NCBI GenBank assembly: GCA_041642035.1
Contig: JBEPXC010000222.1
Location: forward strand, 1-6,261
DNA from: SKVR01 sp041642035
Lineage (GTDB): Bacteria > Bacteroidota > Bacteroidia > Bacteroidales > UBA7960
Reading direction: 5' to 3'
DNA length: 6,261 bases
Under the pieces are notes generated by a model. The model was given only the letters and a program-made list of their open reading frames with translations, ran no database searches and was not told the DNA's origin. The position numbers were made by a program, and so were the translations under genes. This document shows positions 1 to 5,923 of this stretch, piece after piece. Numbering within the stretch: the stretch's first letter is position 1; each line of letters starts with the position of its first letter.

Positions 1-818
1 GAGAAGTGTCCCAGCAAAAGTTGATCTACCGACGCTTTCAGAGCAATATTAGCAGCCTGTAATGCGGTACAGTGGGTTTTTTCTCGGGCAATATCTTCCT
101 TGTCGTGCAAAAAAGTAGCTTCATGGTAAAGCAAATCAACTTTTTTAATTTGGTCGATGTATTGGTCGGTATAACCTGTATCGGAGCAAAAAGCATAGCT
201 TCGGGGTGGAGAAGGAGGCAGGGTAAGTTGTGAGTTGGGTATGGTTTTACCATCCGGTAAGAGAAGGTCATGTCCTGCTTTTACCCGGAGGATATCTTTT
301 ACGGGAATCTGGTATTGTTCAATGGAATCCTTCTTAATATTAAGTGGCTGGGGTTTCTCTCTGATCAAAAAGCCAAAAGTAGGAAGACTATGCATCATCT
401 GGATGGACTGGATGCTTATAAAACTATCCTCATACAATTCTTGTTTGTTATCGGTGATAAGATGATATTGAATTCGGAAGCCAGGAGTAAGCTTAGAGAT
501 ACCGTATTGCAGTTTTATGATTTCCCTCATTCCCCATGGAGCATAAACATGCAATTTTTTTTTGCGTCCCAGCAAATGCATGGTAAAGATTAAACCGGGT
601 AGTCCCAGGTAGTGATCCCCATGCAGGTGAGAGATAAAAATGTGGTCGATTTTCAGCATGGGCAATTTAAGCTTCCTTAAAGCCACCTGAGTTCCTTCGG
701 CACAATCGAGTAGTAGATATTTATTGCGGTAATTAACCAGTTGTGTGGTGGTAAGACGGGTAGAAGTTGGAATGGCAGCAGATGAACCGATAATATGTAT
801 TTTGAAGGCGTTACTCAT
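1..818 (-). CDS. rnz: Ribonuclease Z (tRNase Z), C-terminus cut by window edge
   Basis: Metallo-beta-lactamase-fold endonuclease that removes the 3' trailer of tRNA precursors in the cytoplasm. The frame is open from ATG at 818 to the window edge, giving 272 complete codons; the family is usually about 300-310 residues, so only the last few dozen are missing. The N-terminus (GSSAAIPTSTR) matches the family's G(T/S)SxxxPTxxR start. The metal-binding motif HLHGDH is at residues 64-69, followed by GLPGL. Further expected ligands and catalytic elements are His143 (MMHSLPTFGF), Asp213 (CSDTGYT), the HEATF box (His232-Glu233), His249 of the HCTA box, and His271 of GHF at the very edge. No Shine-Dalgarno sequence precedes the start. 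It lies 50 nt downstream of iadA with no terminator or clear promoter between, so cotranscription with the cyanophycin genes is possible. It is a housekeeping gene and functionally unrelated to them. The family call is very secure. Confidence 0.95.
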   Translation of the reverse strand, partial: MSNAFKIHIIGSSAAIPTSTRLTTTQLVNYRNKYLLLDCAEGTQVALRKLKLPMLKIDHIFISHLHGDHYLGLPGLIFTMHLLGRKKKLHVYAPWGMREIIKLQYGISKLTPGFRIQYHLITDNKQELYEDSFISIQSIQMMHSLPTFGFLIREKPQPLNIKKDSIEQYQIPVKDILRVKAGHDLLLPDGKTIPNSQLTLPPSPPRSYAFCSDTGYTDQYIDQIKKVDLLYHEATFLHDKEDIAREKTHCTALQAANIALKASVDQLLLGHF

Positions 819-868
819 AGTATTTTTGGGATTTAGGCACTATTAAATGGCAGAAAATATGGTTGGGT

Positions 869-2029
869 TCATTTTTCATAGCTGCCTTTTTTTATCATAT
901 TGCGATTTTCTACCATTAGCTTACCCATAGCCACCAAATGCACAATCTTATAATCATCGTCAATTATTACCAGGTCAGCATCTTTATCGGGGGCGATACG
1001 TCCTTTGGATTTAAGCCAGAGAATATCGGCAACATTGCTGGTAACAACTTTTAGGGCAAGCTGAAGATCAATTTTTTCGTGAACCACGGCATCAACCATC
1101 TCATTGAAAATTGATTTAGGATACCCCATTTCCAGTTTAATCAGGTTCCCTTTTTCATCAAAACCGGGCAAGGAACCACAGGCATCGCTGGTCATGGTAA
1201 TATGCTCGAGGGGAACACCTGCTTGGAGCAAGCCGGCAATAGCCCTGGAAGGTTTTATCTCATATTGAGGAAAGAAAGGATAGGAGCTGGCGGTAATATC
1301 CAGGTAACCATTTAACCCGTAGGCTTTTGCATCTTCAAAGATGTAGGCATTGCGGTTTATATGTGTAGGAATGAATTGTGTAAATTTAAGCTCGCTCTCT
1401 GCCACGGCTTCATATATGGGTCTAAAGGGTGATTTTGCATCTCCCATATGTACGTTTACAATGCCGCATTTGCCACCAAGCATTCCTCCCACACGGGCAT
1501 GTGCTGCCAACTGTTTCAATTCTCCCGCAGAGGGATTAGAACTACGATGGTCGGAGATGGCAATTTCACCCAAACCAATAACTTCATCGATAAGGGCAAT
1601 ATCCTTGCCTACATCTCCCAGTATGGTTGGTGGTGGCACCTGGTAGGATCCTGTGTACATCCATGCACTAACCCCTTCTTGCCTTAATCCTTTGGCTTTC
1701 ATCAAAACAGATTCGAGGTTACGCGTCATGCCATCAGTACCAAGACAACCTATTACTGTTGTTACCCCTGCTTCCAGCATATGGCTCAGCTGTAATTCGG
1801 GTGTACGGCTTGCAGGGCCCCCTTCACCACCAGCACCGGCTATGTGTACGTGCGAATCTATTAATCCTGGTATCACTCTCATTCCCTGTAAATCCAGCAC
1901 CTTTACCTGGACTCCATCAGGAGCAGAGATAAAGTCTGCCAGGGCTAGAATTTTATTTCCTCCTATTAGAATATCCTTTTTCCCCGTTCTTTCAGGAGCA
2001 TAGACATCGCAATTCTTAAGTAGTAGCAT
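869..2029 (-). CDS. iadA: Isoaspartyl dipeptidase (beta-aspartyl peptidase), M38 amidohydrolase
   Basis: Cytoplasmic binuclear-metal amidohydrolase that splits beta-aspartyl (isoaspartyl) dipeptides. Beside a cyanophycinase its likely substrate is beta-Asp-Arg, giving Asp and Arg. The protein has 386 residues, close to the 390 of E. coli IadA. A short N-terminal beta region leads to GLIDSHVH with metal ligands His60 and His62. Then come Glu69 in the GEGGPASRTPE substrate loop, Tyr129 in TGSYQVP, Arg162 in ISDHRSS, ligand His194 (VHMGD), ligand His223 and Arg226 (PTHINRN), and Asp282 (TSDACGS), the catalytic Asp. The family C-terminus (ADLVII, GKLMVENR) is complete. Where E. coli has the carboxylated bridging Lys162 (VKCAISDHR), this protein has Glu155 (GEIAISDHR). 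I believe other family members share this but cannot check here. The start at 2029 gives the usual short N-terminal lead. The gene is 65 nt after the synthetase gene, on the same strand, and probably in its operon. Confidence 0.94.
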   Translation of the reverse strand: MLLLKNCDVYAPERTGKKDILIGGNKILALADFISAPDGVQVKVLDLQGMRVIPGLIDSHVHIAGAGGEGGPASRTPELQLSHMLEAGVTTVIGCLGTDGMTRNLESVLMKAKGLRQEGVSAWMYTGSYQVPPPTILGDVGKDIALIDEVIGLGEIAISDHRSSNPSAGELKQLAAHARVGGMLGGKCGIVNVHMGDAKSPFRPIYEAVAESELKFTQFIPTHINRNAYIFEDAKAYGLNGYLDITASSYPFFPQYEIKPSRAIAGLLQAGVPLEHITMTSDACGSLPGFDEKGNLIKLEMGYPKSIFNEMVDAVVHEKIDLQLALKVVTSNVADILWLKSKGRIAPDKDADLVIIDDDYKIVHLVAMGKLMVENRNMIKKGSYEK

Positions 2030-2094
2030 ACCCGATTTATGTTTTATAATTTTAAAATGCGTAAAAAACTTTTATTACTTTTCTTACAAAGATT

Positions 2095-3996
2095 TCATAC
2101 ATTATATCTGAAGTAAATCTCTGTCAGCAAAGGATTTATAAGCATAAGCAGTACGATTTGTTTCTCAGATTCTGTATAGCTAACGGTTTTAATTATCCTA
2201 CTGTTCAAGCTGAGGGTTATATCTTTATCTGAAACTTCAAAGATATAACCCTGGGGCAAAAGTTGGTTGCATAAGGTTCTTTCTGCCGGGTTGGGATGAT
2301 CCATAATGATAATATCTACCCCCTGGTGATAGAAACCATAGTCATAAATATCCTCTTTGGTATGATTAATTATGGCAAATGCTGTTTTGGGATATCTCAG
2401 TATGATTTTTATATTCTGATCATGATGCTTATTTTTATGCAAAAAGCTATTATCGAAGAACACTCCTTCAGCAACCAGAGAGCCCACGATAATATGCTCA
2501 TCGATTTGTTTGATCAAGCCTACCAGACTGTGCATAAATTCCAGGTCGATTTTGTTTCCGGCTATAATTGGGATGCGTGCACTTTGGGGCGTTTTGAAAT
2601 GTGAGTTAAGGATGAGTTGAGGGACATTGATTCCCTCACCGAAGGCAGGAGTAAGGTGCATGAAGACCCCCGGTCCGGAATTGATTTCGATGATTCCAAA
2701 ATCTCCCTGATCCCAGGGCAGCGAAATATCATTGGCCAACACATCAATTCCAAGACATTTAATATGAAAAAAGGACGCAATGGATTCGGCAAGTTGAATG
2801 TTTTTTGGGTGAATGTCGTTAGTAACATTTATTGATACTCCCCCGGCTGAAATATTGGCTACGCTCCGCAGAAATATTCTTTGTCCCACTAAAGGCACGG
2901 ATTCCAGATTCAGACTTTGCCTGGATAAAAAATCGGTGAGATCATCATCGATATGTATTTTGGATAGAGGGGAGCGGGCATTGTCGAGCCTACTATCTTT
3001 TAGGTTTTCTGTCTCAATAAGTTTCCCGATGGCATCTTTTCCATTTCCATCGATATATGCAGGAATTCTTTTCAGTGCGGCCACAAATTTACCCTCAATA
3101 GTAAGAAGCCGGTGATCGTGGCCTGAAATATGCTGCTGAACAACTACACCATCAAAAAAAACAGCATCTTTTTTTATCCATGCGACGATCTTTCTAAAGG
3201 CTAGTAACACTTCTGTTTCATTCTGAATGCCTGTGGTTACGCCAATACCCTTATGCCCTGAAACAGGTTTTATCACAAGAGGAAATCCCAGCTTTTGTGC
3301 CTCCAGAAGGGCTTCCTTCTCGGTGTAACAATTTCTCCCTTTAGGAGTGGGAAAGCCACACATGAAAAGGAAATCGCTTACCATATCCTTGAACATGGTA
3401 AACTCAGTATCTTTTATGCCATCAGTATGCACAATAGTTGATCTGCCCCGCAACTGTTTGCTGCCATATCCCCACTGAAACTGGTTTTCTTCTTCAAGAA
3501 AAAATACTGGAACTTCATTTTTCATGGCCGTTTCGATAAGCGAATATAATGTTGGCCCACCCATTAGCGACCTGTCAAATACGGCCTTTAATGAAGCATA
3601 TTTTTTTGCAAAGTTAAACTGTGTTTCATTTCCTCTGTTTATAGATTTAAACCACTGGCTTACTAAATTTGCCGCGTCTTCAGCAATATATTCATCCAGA
3701 TACTCTATCGCAACAACATATTCATCATCATCTCTGGAAATTGCAAATTTGTTGATATACAAATCGATATCCATTCGAAGAGTCTCAAGCAGAGTGTGGG
3801 CAAAAAGTTCAACCACGGTATTGATTTCGCAGGATCTTAATTTTGGAAAGACCTTATAAATATAAGAGGAATAAAAATCTACTTCCGGACCATAAGGAGC
3901 GATTTTTAGATTGAAGACCAAAGCTTTTGCAGGTAAATAATGACTGGGGCCATTGTAAACATAAAACTTTCTTACAACAAAATCATTAGTGTCCAT
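2095..3996 (-). CDS. cphA2: CphA2-type cyanophycin synthetase with degenerate, truncated Mur-ligase domain
   Basis: The protein has 633 residues against roughly 870-900 for classical CphA. The N-terminal domain (about 1-160) begins like CphA with a GP motif at 16-17 and keeps the VVE...AH helix (61-67). The ATP-grasp domain (about 161-465) has WGYGSKQ (175-181), a glycine loop KPVSGHKGIGV (243-253), DHRLL with Arg296, Arg310, SAGGVSINVT (383-392), the HP of IHPKN (396-397), GIDV with Asp418 and IIEINSGPG with Glu437 and Asn439 as metal ligands. The Mur-ligase-like region starts as RIPIIAGNK (474-482) where CphA1 reads RIPIVAVTGTNGKTT, so the P-loop is gone. Part of the following domain is still alignable (LRYPKTAFAIINHTKEDI, then GVDIIIMDH), and the protein ends at 633. 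From published work on cyanobacterial CphA2 (about this size, one ATP site), I infer polymerisation of beta-Asp-Arg rather than synthesis from free Asp and Arg. A different isopeptide ligase activity is not excluded. It lies 146 nt after cphB. The symbol rests on architecture, not on proven orthology. Confidence 0.85.
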   Translation of the reverse strand: MDTNDFVVRKFYVYNGPSHYLPAKALVFNLKIAPYGPEVDFYSSYIYKVFPKLRSCEINTVVELFAHTLLETLRMDIDLYINKFAISRDDDEYVVAIEYLDEYIAEDAANLVSQWFKSINRGNETQFNFAKKYASLKAVFDRSLMGGPTLYSLIETAMKNEVPVFFLEEENQFQWGYGSKQLRGRSTIVHTDGIKDTEFTMFKDMVSDFLFMCGFPTPKGRNCYTEKEALLEAQKLGFPLVIKPVSGHKGIGVTTGIQNETEVLLAFRKIVAWIKKDAVFFDGVVVQQHISGHDHRLLTIEGKFVAALKRIPAYIDGNGKDAIGKLIETENLKDSRLDNARSPLSKIHIDDDLTDFLSRQSLNLESVPLVGQRIFLRSVANISAGGVSINVTNDIHPKNIQLAESIASFFHIKCLGIDVLANDISLPWDQGDFGIIEINSGPGVFMHLTPAFGEGINVPQLILNSHFKTPQSARIPIIAGNKIDLEFMHSLVGLIKQIDEHIIVGSLVAEGVFFDNSFLHKNKHHDQNIKIILRYPKTAFAIINHTKEDIYDYGFYHQGVDIIIMDHPNPAERTLCNQLLPQGYIFEVSDKDITLSLNSRIIKTVSYTESEKQIVLLMLINPLLTEIYFRYNV

Positions 3997-4142
3997 AGCT
4001 TTGATTTTAATAGAATGCTGCAGAAAAATATTTTTATTTGCGTAAATCGTTTATATGTAATCGAAACCCTATATTTATAATCTAATCATCAAATTACACA
4101 GTGCTTTTTTCCTTTTAGATAAGGAGGTAAAATGTATTGAGC

Positions 4143-4946
4143 CTAATGGAGGGTTCTCCATGTTTTTATGTCAAAAGTGGTCCCATGCTGCAAAAAGCCC
4201 AGCTGAATGCCATCTAAGGATATTTTTTCGTTTTCTCTTATTTGATTGAAATTTGAAAAATGAACATTTTCTGTAGAAACCACTGTTACGATGCCCGAGC
4301 CGGACACATAAAAAGTATCATCAGCCTGCACAGTAACCGAAGTATTTTCATCTATTCCTATACCTTTATGGGTATATCCGTTGCATAAAAATTGAGTCAT
4401 CCGCCCCAACCTTCCCCGGGCAACAAAATGAGTGTCGATGGTGATGTTCTCAATAAAACCAAATCCCCTGCTATGTTTAACGGATCCTTTTATCAATCCA
4501 CTGTTATCTCCATCATAGGTCATGGGGTTTGCTGCTGCTGCGGCACCTGCCGATGTGCCTGCTATAGTTAGATTTTGTGTGATAAAGCGTTGTTTGATAA
4601 GGTTTATAAGCGGGGTGTCGAGTAGGATTTCGGTCAGCCGCACCTGATCTCCTCCTGTGAAAAATACCAGCGTTGCATCCTGAATTATTTTTAAATTCTT
4701 ATTTTCTGCTGCATCTTTCCTTTCCCTGATGTCTAAAACCTCAATTTGTTTTAACCCCAAATCACGAAATGCATAATAATAATCCTCTCCGCATTCACCT
4801 GGATATAAGGTAGCTGTTGGAATTATAACTACCTTTTGAGCCTTATTGAGCCCGACAAGGTTTTCCAAAACCGCCTTTTCCTTATTTCTGTCTTCAGCTC
4901 CACCGATAAGAACCAGGTTGCCTTTGCACGATTTTGGATTTTTCAT
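4143..4946 (-). CDS. cphB: Cyanophycinase, peptidase family S51
   Basis: Intracellular exopeptidase of the serine family S51 that breaks cyanophycin (poly-Asp with Arg side chains) into beta-Asp-Arg dipeptides. With ATG at 4946 it has 267 residues, close to the roughly 270 of cyanobacterial CphB. The codon just upstream is TTG (4947-4949), which would add one residue; the ATG is preferred. The nucleophile elbow GTSAGA places Ser132. GGDQ gives Gln101. DTHFVARGRLGR gives His173 and the polymer-binding arginines 177, 179 and 182. GIDENTS gives Glu200. These match the Synechocystis CphB active site (Ser132, His174, Glu201, Arg178, Arg180, Arg183) nearly position for position. There is no signal peptide, which argues against the secreted CphE-type enzyme that degrades external cyanophycin. 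It is the first gene of the cluster, with a -7 box 25 nt upstream of its start. Confidence 0.94.
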   Translation of the reverse strand: MKNPKSCKGNLVLIGGAEDRNKEKAVLENLVGLNKAQKVVIIPTATLYPGECGEDYYYAFRDLGLKQIEVLDIRERKDAAENKNLKIIQDATLVFFTGGDQVRLTEILLDTPLINLIKQRFITQNLTIAGTSAGAAAAANPMTYDGDNSGLIKGSVKHSRGFGFIENITIDTHFVARGRLGRMTQFLCNGYTHKGIGIDENTSVTVQADDTFYVSGSGIVTVVSTENVHFSNFNQIRENEKISLDGIQLGFLQHGTTFDIKTWRTLH

Positions 4947-4970
4947 CAATTAATTATCTTTTTTAAGATA

Positions 4971-4978
4971 CAAATTTA
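4971..4978 (-). promoter_or_regulatory. Putative Bacteroidota -7 box for the cyanophycin cluster
   Basis: Read on the minus strand the site is TAAATTTG, a full match to the Bacteroidota sigma-factor -7 consensus TAnnTTTG. It ends 24 nt before the ATG of cphB, implying a leader of about 20 nt. I see no convincing TTG-type -33 element at the usual distance, so the call rests on the -7 box and its position. It lies downstream of the terminator that closes the DUF6580 gene, which supports an independent start for cphB-cphA2-iadA. Confidence 0.5.
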
Positions 4979-5104
4979 CATTTTTTATTAAGTTTTTTCT
5001 TGCATACAGCAGATATCGCTCTTGTAGGCATAAGGATGATCTTTATAAATGGGATCTCTTTAGCTTGTACTGCCTGAGTATTGATATTTTTGCCTTATGA
5101 CGAT

Positions 5105-5134
5105 AAAAAAAAAGCCCCCATAAAAAGGGGGCTT
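5105..5134 (-). terminator. Intrinsic terminator after the DUF6580-like gene
   Basis: A perfect 8-bp stem (5112-5119 pairs with 5127-5134; AAGCCCCC/GGGGGCTT) encloses a 7-nt loop. On the minus strand it is followed by a run of nine T (complement of 5105-5113, partly within the stem foot). It begins 19 nt past the stop codon of the gene ending at 5154. The plus-strand flank has no T-run, so it works in the minus direction only. It separates the membrane protein gene from the cyanophycin cluster. Confidence 0.92.
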
Positions 5135-5153
5135 CAAAAGAAATATTTTATCA

Positions 5154-5687
5154 CTATGCTTTGATATCAATAAGCCGTGGGTATCTAATTGTTAACATAT
5201 AATACCCACCGAAAAATACCCCACTATAAAACAAGTCACCTAATACTGAAGAATGAAAGAAGGGGATAGCCATGGTATAGGATTGCACTAAACCCGCAAA
5301 AGTTTGAGGGTAATAAGGCGAACCGGCCCAAACAGCAAAATTTGTAATCAGAAAAAATATTAAGGACGAGGCAACTGATGCACCAATAATGGAATGAACC
5401 TTTATCTTATTGCCTAAAAGACCACCTATTATAACTACCAATGCAAAACTTACATATACCGGAATCATAAAACCATGAAAACCAATGATCAGGTCACTGA
5501 TGAAAAGAGCAAACAAAGGAATAAAAAAGCTTAACCATTTTTTACCTAGATGTGCTCCTCCAAATAATGCTATGGCCGCGATTGGCGTAAAATTGGGATA
5601 GTGAGGGATAAGTCGCATTATTGCTGCCATTATAATGATACCAGCAACAACAAGCACTTTGGGGCTTAAAATTTCTTTAAGGTTCAT
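5154..5687 (-). CDS. DUF6580-like integral membrane protein (ECF S-component-like)
   Basis: The protein has 177 residues with six probable membrane helices at about 9-27, 34-48, 51-70, 73-92, 98-119 and 146-165. Conserved-looking features are RLIPHYPNFTPIAAIALFGG (25-44), an NFAVW motif (116-120) in the fifth helix, and FFHSSVLGDLFY (143-154) before the last helix. These are what I recall of the DUF6580 putative transport family, whose size and topology resemble substrate-binding S components of ECF vitamin transporters; that resemblance is family knowledge, not visible proof. No substrate can be assigned. The leader is only about 45 nt and holds no riboswitch, which would have hinted at a vitamin ligand. 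The gene appears monocistronic, with its own promoter at 5733-5764 and a terminator directly after it. It has no obvious link to cyanophycin. Confidence 0.8.
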   Translation of the reverse strand: MNLKEILSPKVLVVAGIIIMAAIMRLIPHYPNFTPIAAIALFGGAHLGKKWLSFFIPLFALFISDLIIGFHGFMIPVYVSFALVVIIGGLLGNKIKVHSIIGASVASSLIFFLITNFAVWAGSPYYPQTFAGLVQSYTMAIPFFHSSVLGDLFYSGVFFGGYYMLTIRYPRLIDIKA

Positions 5688-5732
5688 CTTGATTATGTAT
5701 TAGATTAAAAATAGCTGTTTTTGTTTGTCAGG

Positions 5733-5764
5733 CAAAAGTATAAAATCATTTCCATTTTCAACAA
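5733..5764 (-). promoter_or_regulatory. Bacteroidota-type promoter for the DUF6580-like gene
   Basis: On the minus strand a TTGTTG stretch (5764-5759) serves as -33 element. It is followed after 18 nt (21 nt if the first TTG is used) by TACTTTTG (5740-5733), an exact match to the -7 consensus TAnnTTTG. The -7 box lies 45 nt before the ATG at 5687. Spacing and both elements agree with published Bacteroidota promoters. It is the best-formed promoter in the window. Confidence 0.65.
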
Positions 5765-5772
5765 CAGAAATA

Positions 5773-5780
5773 TACTTTTG
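5773..5780 (+). promoter_or_regulatory. Second, divergent -7 box (possible upstream glgB promoter)
   Basis: The plus strand reads TACTTTTG, again an exact TAnnTTTG match, within TATACTTTTG (5771-5780). This is a perfect inverted copy of the minus-strand -7 region at 5733-5742, 28 nt away. No TTG is found at the -33 distance on the plus strand. It could be an upstream start for glgB with a leader of about 140 nt, half of a shared operator, or chance in AT-rich DNA. Confidence 0.3.
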
Positions 5781-5884
5781 TTTTACCTGATAACTAAAAG
5801 TACTATACAAACCATCGAAGATTATTATTATATATATTATTCTCAATTAAAGATTTTTGGGGAGGATAAATATTTAATAATGTA

Positions 5885-5892
5885 TACTTTTG
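5885..5892 (+). promoter_or_regulatory. Putative -7 box for glgB
   Basis: TACTTTTG on the plus strand matches TAnnTTTG and lies 31 nt before the glgB ATG, giving a leader of about 25 nt. A TTTTTG at 5854-5859 is a candidate -33 element, but the 25-nt gap is longer than usual. It is the third copy of TATACTTTTG in this intergenic region. Confidence 0.5.
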
Positions 5893-5923
5893 ATCTGAAA
5901 AATTAATCAAACTAACTTATTTT

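Noticed and set aside
38..593. Open frames on both strands in the first 600 bases, other than rnz.
   Set aside because: They overlap the rnz frame, which has all ribonuclease Z motifs. The others have no recognisable motif.
1350..2003. Several plus-strand open frames opposite iadA.
   Set aside because: They are antisense to a complete iadA with all family motifs, and their translations look like shadows.
2562..2828. An 88-codon minus-strand frame inside the synthetase gene, which might suggest a frameshift or split gene.
   Set aside because: The synthetase frame is uninterrupted from 3996 to 2095 and carries the conserved ATP-grasp motifs through this stretch, so the second frame is a shadow.
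4121..4140. A perfect AAGGAGGT three bases before ATG on the plus strand, between cphB and the synthetase gene.
   Set aside because: The frame stops after two codons (ATG TAT TGA), and Bacteroidota genes rarely use such sites. On the minus strand it reads as an anti-Shine-Dalgarno-like ACCTCCTT, but nothing else supports a function.
4147..4160. A 5-bp inverted repeat (TGGAG/CTCCA) at the end of cphB, as a possible terminator.
   Set aside because: It lies inside the last codons of cphB, the stem is short and no T-run follows on the minus strand.
5029..5099. A 7-bp inverted repeat CATAAGG/CCTTATG upstream of cphB, as a possible operator.
   Set aside because: The half-sites are 57 nt apart and short, and the match does not extend. 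This is expected by chance in AT-rich DNA.
5721..5906. A 61-codon plus-strand reading frame upstream of glgB, with a short ATG frame (5880-5906) at its end preceded by GGGGAGG.
   Set aside because: The frame starts at a TTG inside the promoter region of the divergent gene, has low-complexity Ile/Tyr/Lys content typical of AT-rich spacer, and overlaps the proposed glgB -7 box.
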